Program-made: the position numbers and the translations under genes
Part shown: positions 32,437 through 41,871 of the stretch, one piece after another
Numbering within the stretch: position 1 is the first letter of the stretch
Layout: each line of letters opens with the position of its first letter
The notes under the pieces: generated by a model
Told to the model about the DNA's origin: nothing
The model's database searches: none
Seen by the model: only the letters and a program-made list of their open reading frames with translations
NCBI RefSeq assembly: GCF_013340845.1
Contig: NZ_AP020335.1
Coordinates: 2,418,001-2,482,000, forward strand
Direction: 5' to 3'
Source of the DNA: Hydrogenovibrio marinus
Lineage (GTDB): Bacteria; Pseudomonadota; Gammaproteobacteria; Thiomicrospirales; Thiomicrospiraceae
Length of the DNA stretch: 64,000 bases

Positions 32437-33492
32437 ATGAGCCTCATGAAAGATCGATACCACATCCTTATCGTCGACGATGTCTCTGAAAATATTCAGG
32501 TTGCCATGAATATTTTAAAAGAAGGCAATTATCAATTTTCTTTCGCTCTAAATGGTGAAAAAGCCCTCGCTTTAGTGGAAGAAAATGATTTCGAGTTGAT
32601 TCTGCTCGATATTATGATGCCCGGCCTCAACGGCTTTGAAGTTTGCTCTCACCTGAAAAGAAACCCTATGGCTTCCGACATTCCGGTGATTTTTTTAACC
32701 GCAAAAGTCGATATCGATTCCATTAGTCAAGGCTTCAAACTGGGTGCTGTCGATTACATACTCAAACCTTTTCACGCCGAAGAACTTATCGCCCGTGTCA
32801 AAAACCACCTTGAACTCTTCACTGCGAAAAAGCTACTGAAACAGCACAACATCGCGCTTCAAAACAGCCTGATTAGCAAAGAAAAACGTTTCATGACCGA
32901 GCTGGAAGAAAATCAGAAAGAAATGATTTATGTGCTTACTGAGCTCATGGAAGCTACTTCGGATGAAACCGGACGCCATATTCGCCGAGTGGCACAATAC
33001 TCAAGATTGCTGGCAGAATACTATCCAGGCTTGTCGTCGGACGATGTCGAAATCATATTCCACTCCGCTCCAATGCATGACATCGGTAAAATCACCATTC
33101 CACATCATATTCTTTGCAAGCCTGACAAACTCACAACAGAAGAATTTGAAATCATGAAAACGCACACGACTCGTGCCGCAGAAGTAATGCGTATTTCTAA
33201 ACGTAAATTCATGAAGGCGGCTGAAATCATCGCGCTCCAACACCATGAAAAATGGGATGGAACGGGCTATCCTCAAGGATTGAGTGGTGATGAAATCCAC
33301 ATTTACGCACGTATTGTTGCAGTGGCAGACGTGTTTGATGCCCTCAGCCACAAACGCGTTTACAAAGAGGCCTGGAGCTTAGAAGACGCTACCCAATACA
33401 TCATAGATCACAGTGGCACGCACTTTGACCCTAAACTAACTGAAGTCTTTGCCGAGAATCTGGATGAGTTTAAGGCAATTGCACAATCTTAA
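32437..33492 (+). CDS. response regulator with HD-GYP phosphodiesterase domain
   Basis: 351 residues. N-terminal receiver (about 5-125) with phospho-acceptor Asp58 (LILLDIMMPG), then HD-GYP (about 160-345) with the HDIGK motif at 214 and HHEKWDGTGYPQGL at 269. HD-GYP proteins degrade cyclic di-GMP (RpfG group). It overlaps the next gene, a hybrid sensor kinase, by 29 bases, so they are translationally coupled and the kinase probably phosphorylates it. It acts in the cytoplasm. Confidence 0.93.
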   Translation: MSLMKDRYHILIVDDVSENIQVAMNILKEGNYQFSFALNGEKALALVEENDFELILLDIMMPGLNGFEVCSHLKRNPMASDIPVIFLTAKVDIDSISQGFKLGAVDYILKPFHAEELIARVKNHLELFTAKKLLKQHNIALQNSLISKEKRFMTELEENQKEMIYVLTELMEATSDETGRHIRRVAQYSRLLAEYYPGLSSDDVEIIFHSAPMHDIGKITIPHHILCKPDKLTTEEFEIMKTHTTRAAEVMRISKRKFMKAAEIIALQHHEKWDGTGYPQGLSGDEIHIYARIVAVADVFDALSHKRVYKEAWSLEDATQYIIDHSGTHFDPKLTEVFAENLDEFKAIAQS

Positions 33493-36400
33493 AGTCGGTT
33501 TTTTTACCTGGCTTTTTCTCCTCTCTTTTCATGCGCAAGCAGCATTACAACTTAGCACAGAAGAAAAAAACTGGATAAAAGAGCATCCTGTCGTCAACTT
33601 GGGCGGAGATTTCAATTGGCCGCCATTTGAATTTGCTGATGAGAAAAAAGAGCATGCAGGCATCGCGGCTGACATGCTAAAAGTGATTGCTGAAAAAACT
33701 GGATTAACCATCCACGTTAAAACTGGAATATGGTCGGATATTCTGGCGCAAGCAAAAGCAGGACAACTGGATGGACTTTCCTGCGCTGTCAAGACCCCAC
33801 AACGAGAAGCCTATTTCAGCTTCACCACACCCTATACAACTATGCCATTAGCCTTAGTGGTCTCTACCAGTAGCTCAATTAAAAGCTTAGCCCAGTTAAA
33901 AGATAAAACCCTCGCACTGAATGGCGCATCTTATCTGGAAGAGTGGATAAGAAGCCACTACCCGGAAATTCATGTGGTTCCAATGCACTCCAATAAAGAG
34001 GCACTAGAAGCGGTCAGTACGCAACAAGTGGATGCCTATGCTGGAAATATCGCCGTTGCCACTTATTTAATAAAGAAAAACTTCCTGACCAACCTATTCA
34101 TCGTCTCGCAAATCAGTAATTACCAAACCAATACCTCCATTGCCATCAGCAAAAAACTGCCTATATTGGCTTCAATCATGCAAAAGGCATTGGATGACAT
34201 TCCTCAGATTGACAAGAACGTTATTCTCAATAAATGGTTTCTGGCTTCCAGTGAATACCAGTTCACCACTGAAGAGCAAAAATGGATGGCAAAACACCCT
34301 GTCATTAAAGTTGCGGGGGAAGCTGATTGGGCGCCTTTCGACTTCACTGGTTCGCAAGGCAATTATCAGGGTATCGCCAATGATTATTTAAACCTCATCC
34401 GTAAGAAAACCGGATTGAAGTTCGATATACAAACAGGGGCATGGCAACACAACCTCTCTTTGTTGAAGGATAAAAAAGTCGATCTACTTCCGGCCGCGAA
34501 TAAAACCGAAGACAGAAAACAGTTTGCCCTGTTTTCTCTCCCCTACTTTAAAACGCTTAACTATTTCTTTATTCGCAATGACCTAAAAGCAAAAACGCTG
34601 AGTGACTTGAACGGTAAGACGTTGGCCATTCCAAAAGATTACGCCACCATACAACTGCTCAAAAAGAAATTTCCCCGCATCCAACTATTGGAAACAGACA
34701 ATCTAAACCAAGCGGTAGATGCGGTCATTCAGAACAAAGCACAAATTCTCTACGACACCTATTCCGTTCTGTCTTACAAATTGGCGCAAGAAGGTATTTC
34801 CACCATTCATCCATTCGCATCCACACGGGATGAACCTCAAACTTTGCACTTCATGGTTCGTAAAGATGCACCAGAGTTGGTCTCCATCATCAACAAAGTA
34901 CTGAACGACATGTCACCCATTGAGAAAAAATACATTTTCGATCAGTGGCTCAGCAAACCCGAAGATCAAACTGTTTTCAACTTGAAAGCACTAAAATTAT
35001 CCGATGCGGAAACGGCTTGGTTATCCAGACATCCTTCCGTCACTTTTGCTGGCGATCCTAATTGGTTGCCTTATGATGCCTTCGACCAAAACGGCAAATA
35101 TATCGGTATCGTCGCCGACAACCTTAAAGCCATTGAACGTAAAGTACCCTTGAAGATTCAACCAAAGCACGTAGCCTCTTGGCAGCAGACACTCAAGCTT
35201 TCTGAACAAAAATCAGTCGATATTATTTCGGGCGATATAGATGATGCCATCCTCAGCAAAAATTACTATCCAATTACCCCATACCTAAGCAGCCCTATTG
35301 TCATTGTTATGGATGGCAAAACGCAATTCATCAACAGCCTGTCAGAGTTGAAAGGCCAAAAGGTCGCCTTGGTCAAAGGCTATGGTTATACCCATGCGAT
35401 TTATAAAGACTTTCCCGACCAAAACTTCATTGAAGTCAATACACCAGACGAGGCACTAGAAGGTGTCACCATTGGTAAATTCGACGCTGCAGTCATGTCA
35501 CTCCCCAAAGCGAGTTACTTGATTAAGCAAAAAGGGCTGAATACCCTCAAAATTGTTGGCAAAACCCCCGTGGTGATGAAGCTCACCCTGTTCATCAAGA
35601 AAGACGAGCCGGAACTGTTCAGCTTACTCAATAAGGTAATGAAACAAGTCACGGAAGAGTCCGGCTCTAAGATTTTAAATAACTGGACAAAAATCGAATT
35701 CGCCTCCAAAGTCGACTACTGGATGGTTATCCGAATCATCATTATCTTCTTGGCAATTCTTGGCTTCATCATTTACTGGAACCTGAAACTATCAAAAGAA
35801 ATCGCTCAGCGGAAACTGGCTGAAGACCATCTTCAAATCGAAAAGGAAAACTTCCAGAACCTCTTTGAAACCTCTGCCGATGCACATCTCATTATCCAAA
35901 ATCGACAATTCGTCTCCTGTAACCATGCCGCTTTGGAATTGCTCGGACTTGAAACCAAACAACAATTGCTTGGCACAACGCCGATGGATTGGTCGCCAGA
36001 GTACCAACCTGATACCATTCTTTCCGAAGATAAAATCAATTACTCTCTCAGAGAATGCTTCAACCGAGGCACAATCCGTATAGATTGGATGATGTGCAAA
36101 CTAAACGGAGAAGAATTCTGGGTAGATGTCGTCCTGACCGTTATTCAATATCAAGGACATCCCGCCATTTATGTTTCCTGGCGTGACCAGACAGAACAAA
36201 AAACGCTTGAGGCATCGATTAAACGCAACCAAGAGCAGGTTCAGGCAATCATTGACAGTGTTCCACTGATCATCAAGGTCAATGACTACAAGTGGAATCT
36301 GCTCTCGGCAAACCGAAAAGCAAAAAAAGACTATCTAATTGATGTCGACGATCCGAACACTAAAAGGGTGAGCGACTACTACAGCAGACCTGAAGAACAA

Positions 36401-38092
36401 AAAGAAATCGAAGAACTGCTCAACACCTATGGCAAAATCGAACAGCGTATCGTGCCCATAAAAGACATTAATGGTAACGACGTACAAATGATGGTGTCCA
36501 TTTTGCCGATTCATTATGCAAATCAATTAGCATTGCTCTCCATCTATGTTGATCTGAGCGATCGTATTCATATGGAACAGCAGCTTAATGACGCCAAAGA
36601 GTTGGCGGAATCTGCCAACCAAGCGAAGACGGAATTCCTCGCCAACATGAGTCATGAGATTCGTACGCCAATGAATGCCATCATCGGTTTTACCGAGCTG
36701 CTCAACGACCAAATCAAAGAGCCCCGCCTCAAATCGTTTATCCGCACCATTCAGTCGGCGGGCAACACCTTGCTGATGCTTATCAACGACATTCTGGATC
36801 TGTCGAAAATCGAAGCCGGCAAAATGACCCTGGACAAACAGGCGACCAACCCGACAGACCTATTCCAAGAAATCGCCGATATTTTCTCAATGAACGTACA
36901 ACAAAAAGGTTTGGATCTGTTCATGGATGTCGCGCCGGATTTACCAGAAGCGATTCTGTTAGACTCCGTTCGTCTGCGTCAGGTGCTGTTTAACCTACTG
37001 GGCAACGCCGTCAAATTCACCGAGTCCGGCTATATCAAACTCTCGGTACGCGCCATCAACCTCGACCAACCTCGTAGCAAACTTGACCTGTTGATTGAAG
37101 TGGAAGACACGGGTATCGGTATTCCCGCAGAAGAACAATCTCGTATATTCAACGTCTTCGAGCAGCAGTCCGGGCAAGACAACCGTAAATTCGGCGGTAC
37201 CGGATTAGGACTATCCATCACTAAACGTTTGGTAGAAATGATGGAAGGTGAAATTCAGGTTGAAAGTGAAGCCGGCAAAGGTTCCAAATTCAAAATCTTG
37301 CTACATCAAATGGACATCGCTTCCACTCACAGCCCGCAATACATGGCAAATCGCCTCAATTTGAATCGTATCCATTTCCGATTCAGCAGAATACTGGTTG
37401 TCGATGACATCGCCGATAACCGCGAACTGATTGCACAGAACTTCATTGATACCCAAGTGCAGATTACTCAGGCACAAAATGGCCAAGAGGCCCTCGACAA
37501 AGCCATGGCAGAAGATTTCGATTTGATTTTGATGGATATTCGCATGCCCGTGATGGACGGCTATGAAGCCGCACAACGTATCAAAGCCGAAAAACCAGCA
37601 ATTCCAATCATCGCACTCACCGCATCCGTCATGCAGGACGAATTCGAAAAAGCCAAACGCGCACATTTCGACGGCTATTTACGTAAACCTGTTTTAAAAC
37701 ATGACCTATTTAACATGCTCTGCCAGTATTTGGCGTATGACGAAATTGAAGTGAATAATGACGAAGTCAAAAAACCGCTAACACTTTCGGACACCGCTCG
37801 CAGTCGCCTGCAAGACTTAAACGAAGCATTGGAAGATCAACTGGAGCCTAAACATCAACGTGCGGTGAAAACCAACAATTTTGAAGATTTTGAAGCATTT
37901 GCGGAAAATGCAAACGAAGTCGGTGAACTGTTTGACGTGCCTGAGCTCATCCAATTCTCTTCGCAATTGAAAGAGAAGGTCGACAGCTTCGATATCGGTG
38001 GCATGCAACAGATGCTAAAACAATTCGGTTTGTTGTCTACCGAGTTAACCACACTGATTCAACAAACCACCGCCAACCGCTCCCGACGTTAG
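33464..38092 (+). CDS. hybrid sensor histidine kinase with three periplasmic solute-binding domains
   Basis: 1542 residues from the ATG at 33464. Order: signal/anchor (1-26), three tandem type-3 solute-binding domains in the periplasm (about 27-265, 266-512, 513-745), one membrane span (about 752-776), two PAS domains (about 798-910 and 925-1040), HisKA with His1064 (ANMSHEIRTPMNA), HATPase (GTGLGLSI), and a receiver with Asp1358 (LILMDIRMPVMDG). Each sensor domain begins with the repeated WxxxHP(V/S) motif. This is an EvgS/BvgS-like build with one extra sensor domain. The C-terminus after the receiver (about 120 residues) has no Hpt histidine. It signals to the overlapping HD-GYP regulator. 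Confidence 0.93.
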   Translation: MSLRQLHNLKVGFFTWLFLLSFHAQAALQLSTEEKNWIKEHPVVNLGGDFNWPPFEFADEKKEHAGIAADMLKVIAEKTGLTIHVKTGIWSDILAQAKAGQLDGLSCAVKTPQREAYFSFTTPYTTMPLALVVSTSSSIKSLAQLKDKTLALNGASYLEEWIRSHYPEIHVVPMHSNKEALEAVSTQQVDAYAGNIAVATYLIKKNFLTNLFIVSQISNYQTNTSIAISKKLPILASIMQKALDDIPQIDKNVILNKWFLASSEYQFTTEEQKWMAKHPVIKVAGEADWAPFDFTGSQGNYQGIANDYLNLIRKKTGLKFDIQTGAWQHNLSLLKDKKVDLLPAANKTEDRKQFALFSLPYFKTLNYFFIRNDLKAKTLSDLNGKTLAIPKDYATIQLLKKKFPRIQLLETDNLNQAVDAVIQNKAQILYDTYSVLSYKLAQEGISTIHPFASTRDEPQTLHFMVRKDAPELVSIINKVLNDMSPIEKKYIFDQWLSKPEDQTVFNLKALKLSDAETAWLSRHPSVTFAGDPNWLPYDAFDQNGKYIGIVADNLKAIERKVPLKIQPKHVASWQQTLKLSEQKSVDIISGDIDDAILSKNYYPITPYLSSPIVIVMDGKTQFINSLSELKGQKVALVKGYGYTHAIYKDFPDQNFIEVNTPDEALEGVTIGKFDAAVMSLPKASYLIKQKGLNTLKIVGKTPVVMKLTLFIKKDEPELFSLLNKVMKQVTEESGSKILNNWTKIEFASKVDYWMVIRIIIIFLAILGFIIYWNLKLSKEIAQRKLAEDHLQIEKENFQNLFETSADAHLIIQNRQFVSCNHAALELLGLETKQQLLGTTPMDWSPEYQPDTILSEDKINYSLRECFNRGTIRIDWMMCKLNGEEFWVDVVLTVIQYQGHPAIYVSWRDQTEQKTLEASIKRNQEQVQAIIDSVPLIIKVNDYKWNLLSANRKAKKDYLIDVDDPNTKRVSDYYSRPEEQKEIEELLNTYGKIEQRIVPIKDINGNDVQMMVSILPIHYANQLALLSIYVDLSDRIHMEQQLNDAKELAESANQAKTEFLANMSHEIRTPMNAIIGFTELLNDQIKEPRLKSFIRTIQSAGNTLLMLINDILDLSKIEAGKMTLDKQATNPTDLFQEIADIFSMNVQQKGLDLFMDVAPDLPEAILLDSVRLRQVLFNLLGNAVKFTESGYIKLSVRAINLDQPRSKLDLLIEVEDTGIGIPAEEQSRIFNVFEQQSGQDNRKFGGTGLGLSITKRLVEMMEGEIQVESEAGKGSKFKILLHQMDIASTHSPQYMANRLNLNRIHFRFSRILVVDDIADNRELIAQNFIDTQVQITQAQNGQEALDKAMAEDFDLILMDIRMPVMDGYEAAQRIKAEKPAIPIIALTASVMQDEFEKAKRAHFDGYLRKPVLKHDLFNMLCQYLAYDEIEVNNDEVKKPLTLSDTARSRLQDLNEALEDQLEPKHQRAVKTNNFEDFEAFAENANEVGELFDVPELIQFSSQLKEKVDSFDIGGMQQMLKQFGLLSTELTTLIQQTTANRSRR

Positions 38093-38098
38093 GCCTAC

Positions 38099-38116
38099 CC
38101 CAACCTGGCAGATTTT
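38099..38116 (+). repeat. 18-base intergenic repeat, copy D
   Basis: Perfect copy of CCCAACCTGGCAGATTTT in the 26-base gap between the convergent kinase and queF genes, so it sits between two 3' ends. Confidence 0.9.
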
Positions 38117-38118
38117 GA

Positions 38119-38961
38119 TTACTGGCGGCTTAATCGTGTCAAATCAAACTCATCTTCGAAATTTGAACGATAAGGGTTGATGTCCAACCCGCCGCGACGC
38201 AAGTAGCGTGCATAGACCGTCAAATGTTCAGGCTGGCAACGCTTTTGGATATCGGTGAAGATACGCTCGACGCATTGCTCATGGAACTCGTTGTGGTTTC
38301 GGAACGAAATCAGGTATTTGAGCAAACCTTCCCACTCAATTTTCTTGCCCTCATAACGTATCACCACAGAGCCCCAATCCGGCTGTCCTGTCACCAGACA
38401 GTTCGACTTCAACAAATGACTATGTAGTGTTTCACTGACGATTTCTTCTGATTCACATACCAACAAATCGGGGGATACTTGATATGCATCGACTTCGATA
38501 TCCAAATCATCCAGACACTCACCCGGTAGCTTACCCAAATACTCTTCAGCGTCCACCGAACGCATGTCTACAGACACTTCACCACCGCTCGCAGCAGACA
38601 GGTCTTTTTCCCACAAGGCAATGACCTCTTCTGCCGAGTCGAAACGCGTGCCATTGAAGGAGTTCAGATACAATTTGAAGGATTTTGATTCAATCAAATT
38701 CGGCGCATCGGCAGAAAAAGCGAACTCAACGATGGCGACCTGAGGCTTTCCTTTGGCATTGAGCCAAGAAACTTCATAGGCTGTCCAGATGTCTAAACCG
38801 ACAAACGGCAAACTTTGTAAATCAAAGCCAAGTTCGTCACGATTTTCTTGACGCGGAATCGGAAACAAAAGCGTTGGGTCATAGCTATGACAATAAGGCG
38901 TGCTTTGCCCTAAAAGGCTCTGTTGTGCAGTTGAGATGTTTTTTTCATTGTGGTCGGACAT
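38119..38961 (-). CDS. queF: NADPH-dependent 7-cyano-7-deazaguanine reductase
   Basis: 280 residues, the long type-II QueF form. The catalytic Cys lies in LLKSNCLVTGQPDWGS, and the C-terminal ...FHEQCVERIFTDI plus YARYLRRGGLDINPYRS are family signatures. It reduces preQ0 to preQ1 in queuosine synthesis. Stands alone between the kinase and CHAD genes. Confidence 0.96.
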   Translation of the reverse strand: MSDHNEKNISTAQQSLLGQSTPYCHSYDPTLLFPIPRQENRDELGFDLQSLPFVGLDIWTAYEVSWLNAKGKPQVAIVEFAFSADAPNLIESKSFKLYLNSFNGTRFDSAEEVIALWEKDLSAASGGEVSVDMRSVDAEEYLGKLPGECLDDLDIEVDAYQVSPDLLVCESEEIVSETLHSHLLKSNCLVTGQPDWGSVVIRYEGKKIEWEGLLKYLISFRNHNEFHEQCVERIFTDIQKRCQPEHLTVYARYLRRGGLDINPYRSNFEDEFDLTRLSRQ

Positions 38962-39035
38962 GGGGTTATTTTGCTCTGAATAGACAGGGGATGCGCAATA
39001 TTATACCCGAGTCACCAGCTACTCGCCTGCCCACA

Positions 39036-39956
39036 CTACCAGGACTTGAGCAGTTCGCTGTGAAGATGATTGACTTGTTTTTTCAGGTGAGCCAAACGTT
39101 TTTGGGTGAATTTATGCAAGACTTTGTGCGCATCCAGCCCTTTTTCATCCCCTTTCAGGTCTTTTTTTAGGGTTCTCAAATGCAGATACAAAATCTCAAA
39201 ATCATGTTCTTTGCCAAGCAGATTGCCTAACTGGTCAAGTTTTCGTACGACCTTTTGTCCCTTGTCCGTTCCAAGCGACTTCAGGAGCTTCAACTGGTAG
39301 TAACCATGCTTGACCCACTTGCGCCATTCATGACGCTCTTCAGCCGTTGCCCCCACAGCGATGCCCGCCAGCGCATGACGATGGCAAGCCGATAAGGTCA
39401 TCTCAAACCCTTTCTTCAAGGTCTGCATGAAATCCTGCTCAATCGAAAGTGCCTGCCAAGCCGCTAACTCTTCTTCCAAGGCTTGTTCGACCACATTCCA
39501 ATCTATCTCCGGCAAGACTTCAACTTGCTTGGCGATTTGCGACTCAAAGTCTGATTTCAATCTGTCTAAGTAGGCTTGTGTTTTAGCGGAAACACCACCT
39601 TCCAGCATCAAGGACTCAATTTGCAGAAGTGACTCCAACATCACCTGCAAATCACGATGTTGCGCTAACCGTTTCGCCGTCTGGCGAATACGCTCGTTTG
39701 CCGCTTTAAATGTTTCTTTGGGAATAGCAGGGGAGATGAGTCGCCAGTAGGCGCGTAGGCGTTTGAAAGTTACGCGGATGGCATGAATGGATTTTGGCGC
39801 TTCACGATTGTCGACATCTTTTGCCAATGCCAACACGTCAGACACTTCCTGACAGACAGCCGCCATAAAGGCGACTGCCATTTCATCGGAAGCTTTAGAT
39901 TTTAAGCCAAAGTTCTTAAAAACCCGACGGGTGAAATCTTTTGAAATGGTTTCCAT
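39036..39956 (-). CDS. CHAD domain protein
   Basis: 306 residues. Conserved His/Arg helices: SIHAIRVTFKRLRAYWRL near residue 53, HRDLQVMLESLL, and HEWRKWVKHGYYQLKLL. CHAD domains bind inorganic polyphosphate. No CYTH partner or polyphosphate kinase gene is adjacent, so the role is open. Cytoplasmic, no signal. Confidence 0.88.
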   Translation of the reverse strand: METISKDFTRRVFKNFGLKSKASDEMAVAFMAAVCQEVSDVLALAKDVDNREAPKSIHAIRVTFKRLRAYWRLISPAIPKETFKAANERIRQTAKRLAQHRDLQVMLESLLQIESLMLEGGVSAKTQAYLDRLKSDFESQIAKQVEVLPEIDWNVVEQALEEELAAWQALSIEQDFMQTLKKGFEMTLSACHRHALAGIAVGATAEERHEWRKWVKHGYYQLKLLKSLGTDKGQKVVRKLDQLGNLLGKEHDFEILYLHLRTLKKDLKGDEKGLDAHKVLHKFTQKRLAHLKKQVNHLHSELLKSW

Positions 39957-40066
39957 AAAGCCCGGCTATTGCTTGTTATTAGAGTTGCATATTATGCCTA
40001 GCCTATTTGACAAGCAAATGAAATTTTCTATCGCAGCTGATGTTTTTTCTCTATGGATGAATGCCT

Positions 40067-41599
40067 TTACGCCGGACTCAACACTCCATTAGGAGTGTGC
40101 ATTGCTCGTTCATGCTCCACTTCTGCTAGTGTCGGCGTTTCCGGTTCAATATCAGGGCGACTGCCCGGCGCACCATAAGTACGTTGTAAGTAGATACCGG
40201 CAATCGCTAGGAATACCCCCGTGACCGAACAGATAAACGCCAGAGAAGTGAACCAAACTAATGCAACCAACCCTACCAAATGTTTCGGCACATCACGTGC
40301 CGACTCGTTGCCGTTGATATAGGCCGCAACACGATAAATTTGGTTTTGGGTAATCAGCGTGTTGATCTTATGATCAATTTCCAACTTCTGTTGCTGCAGA
40401 CCAAAAATCTCCCCGTCGATCTCTTTGACTTTTTGTTGAATCTCTTCATAGGTTTCAAGCTGGTTTTTCTTCTCTTTCAACGCACGTTGGATAATGCTGT
40501 CTTTGGTATGTGTCGCTTCATCTGTGAAAGATTGATATTGCTGACGATATTTCGCTCGCAATGCCTCATCTTCTTCCGAACGTTGTTTCAAACGGTTCGA
40601 CAAAAAGTCGATGCGGTGATGAATGGTGTCGATACGTTTCTGATAAGTCATGCCCATCGTCTTCAACTGCCCTTGCAGCATTTCTTCGGTACCGGTTTGC
40701 TCTTTCAGTGCATCTTTCCCGCTGGAGAAATCGCTGACTTGGTACAGACGCTTCTCTTTTTTATCGATTAAGGCGCGGTACTTGTCTTCTACCGACTGAC
40801 GTGTCAGAAAAGTCGCTTCCGCCATCTTTTGCTTCATCTCGGCTTTGAGGTCCGCCACTTCTTTTTCAAGTTGCGCTTTCTCTTCCGACGAACCCGCCAA
40901 ATTTTGGTTCAACATTTTACGGATGCGTTGTTGCAAGGCATCACGCTCTTTATCCCAGTCTTCATAAACCTGAGCTTCTTTATTCTGCAAATCTGCAATT
41001 TCCTGATCGATTTTATCTTTATAACCCGAATCAATTTCTGCCAGACGTTGTTCCAACGTTTTACGTTGTGACGCCAGGTTTTCCGTGAAATAACGGTTGG
41101 CGTTGGACACACCTCGACGATAATTGGCGTCGATGGTATCGATATGAACGGTGTTGATATTGTCTTTTTGCTGGTTCAAGCTGTTGATTTTTTCATCCAA
41201 CCGCAGGGACGCATTCTTTTGGTCATCTATCGCCAAGGTCAGGTTTGAGAAGTTTCGCTCAAACCCATTCAACATGGTTTCAAAGGTAATGGTGGCCAGC
41301 ATAATGACGCCGATGAAAAAGCCTAGACGCCAAGCAAAATGGCGGGCATACATCATCGCCGTGGCAATAGGAATCTTGCTCGCTTCAACCACAGCGACCA
41401 ACACAAATGGTAGCCCGGCCACCAGAATCGTCGAGATGTTGCCAGCAGACATTTCACGCTCATGCGCATTGAGCTGCATATAGACGGAATAAGACACAAC
41501 AATGGAAATTAAAAGACCTATCGAAACGGCGAGTATCTCTACTGCCCAGGCAAATTTAATCAATTTGCCACCTACATCATAAAGTCTTCTGTTTTCCAT
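40067..41599 (-). CDS. membrane protein with long coiled-coil region
   Basis: 510 residues. Three N-terminal membrane helices (about 12-40, 55-75 and 88-112), then a coiled-coil/alpha-helical stretch of about 280 residues (DEKINSLNQQKDNIN to EIQQKVKEIDGE), then a helical pair at about 440-475 and a Pro/Glu-rich tail. It resembles membrane-anchored coiled-coil proteins but I cannot name a family. It stands alone after a short AT-rich leader. Confidence 0.6.
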   Translation of the reverse strand: MENRRLYDVGGKLIKFAWAVEILAVSIGLLISIVVSYSVYMQLNAHEREMSAGNISTILVAGLPFVLVAVVEASKIPIATAMMYARHFAWRLGFFIGVIMLATITFETMLNGFERNFSNLTLAIDDQKNASLRLDEKINSLNQQKDNINTVHIDTIDANYRRGVSNANRYFTENLASQRKTLEQRLAEIDSGYKDKIDQEIADLQNKEAQVYEDWDKERDALQQRIRKMLNQNLAGSSEEKAQLEKEVADLKAEMKQKMAEATFLTRQSVEDKYRALIDKKEKRLYQVSDFSSGKDALKEQTGTEEMLQGQLKTMGMTYQKRIDTIHHRIDFLSNRLKQRSEEDEALRAKYRQQYQSFTDEATHTKDSIIQRALKEKKNQLETYEEIQQKVKEIDGEIFGLQQQKLEIDHKINTLITQNQIYRVAAYINGNESARDVPKHLVGLVALVWFTSLAFICSVTGVFLAIAGIYLQRTYGAPGSRPDIEPETPTLAEVEHERAMHTPNGVLSPA

Positions 41600-41775
41600 A
41601 TCTTCTGTGCGCCTTAGTAGAAAATTATATTTTTATGATTCGTAAATATACGAATTTAGAAAAAAACACATTCTAATGAAAAGTTTGGGAAGATGCTATT
41701 CAATCCTTGAGGTCATCACAAAAACATCATAAAAATGTCAGATTTTCACCATTAAGAAGATTCAGCAATAATCGA

Positions 41776-41793
41776 CCCAACCTGGCAGATTTT
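41776..41793 (+). repeat. 18-base intergenic repeat, copy E
   Basis: Perfect copy of CCCAACCTGGCAGATTTT in the 272-base gap between the coiled-coil protein and the polyferredoxin, both on the minus strand. The rest of this gap is AT-rich and I see no other gene in it. Confidence 0.9.
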
Positions 41794-41871
41794 AAGTGTC
41801 GGATTCAGACAAATGATGACAGAGAAAAGAAGGGGAAATCGCGCCGCCACAACGGCGCGAAAAAAGAAAGG

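Noticed and set aside
37750-38092. An Hpt domain at the end of the hybrid kinase
   Set aside because: No HxxKG motif is present; the region is helical but lacks the phospho-histidine.
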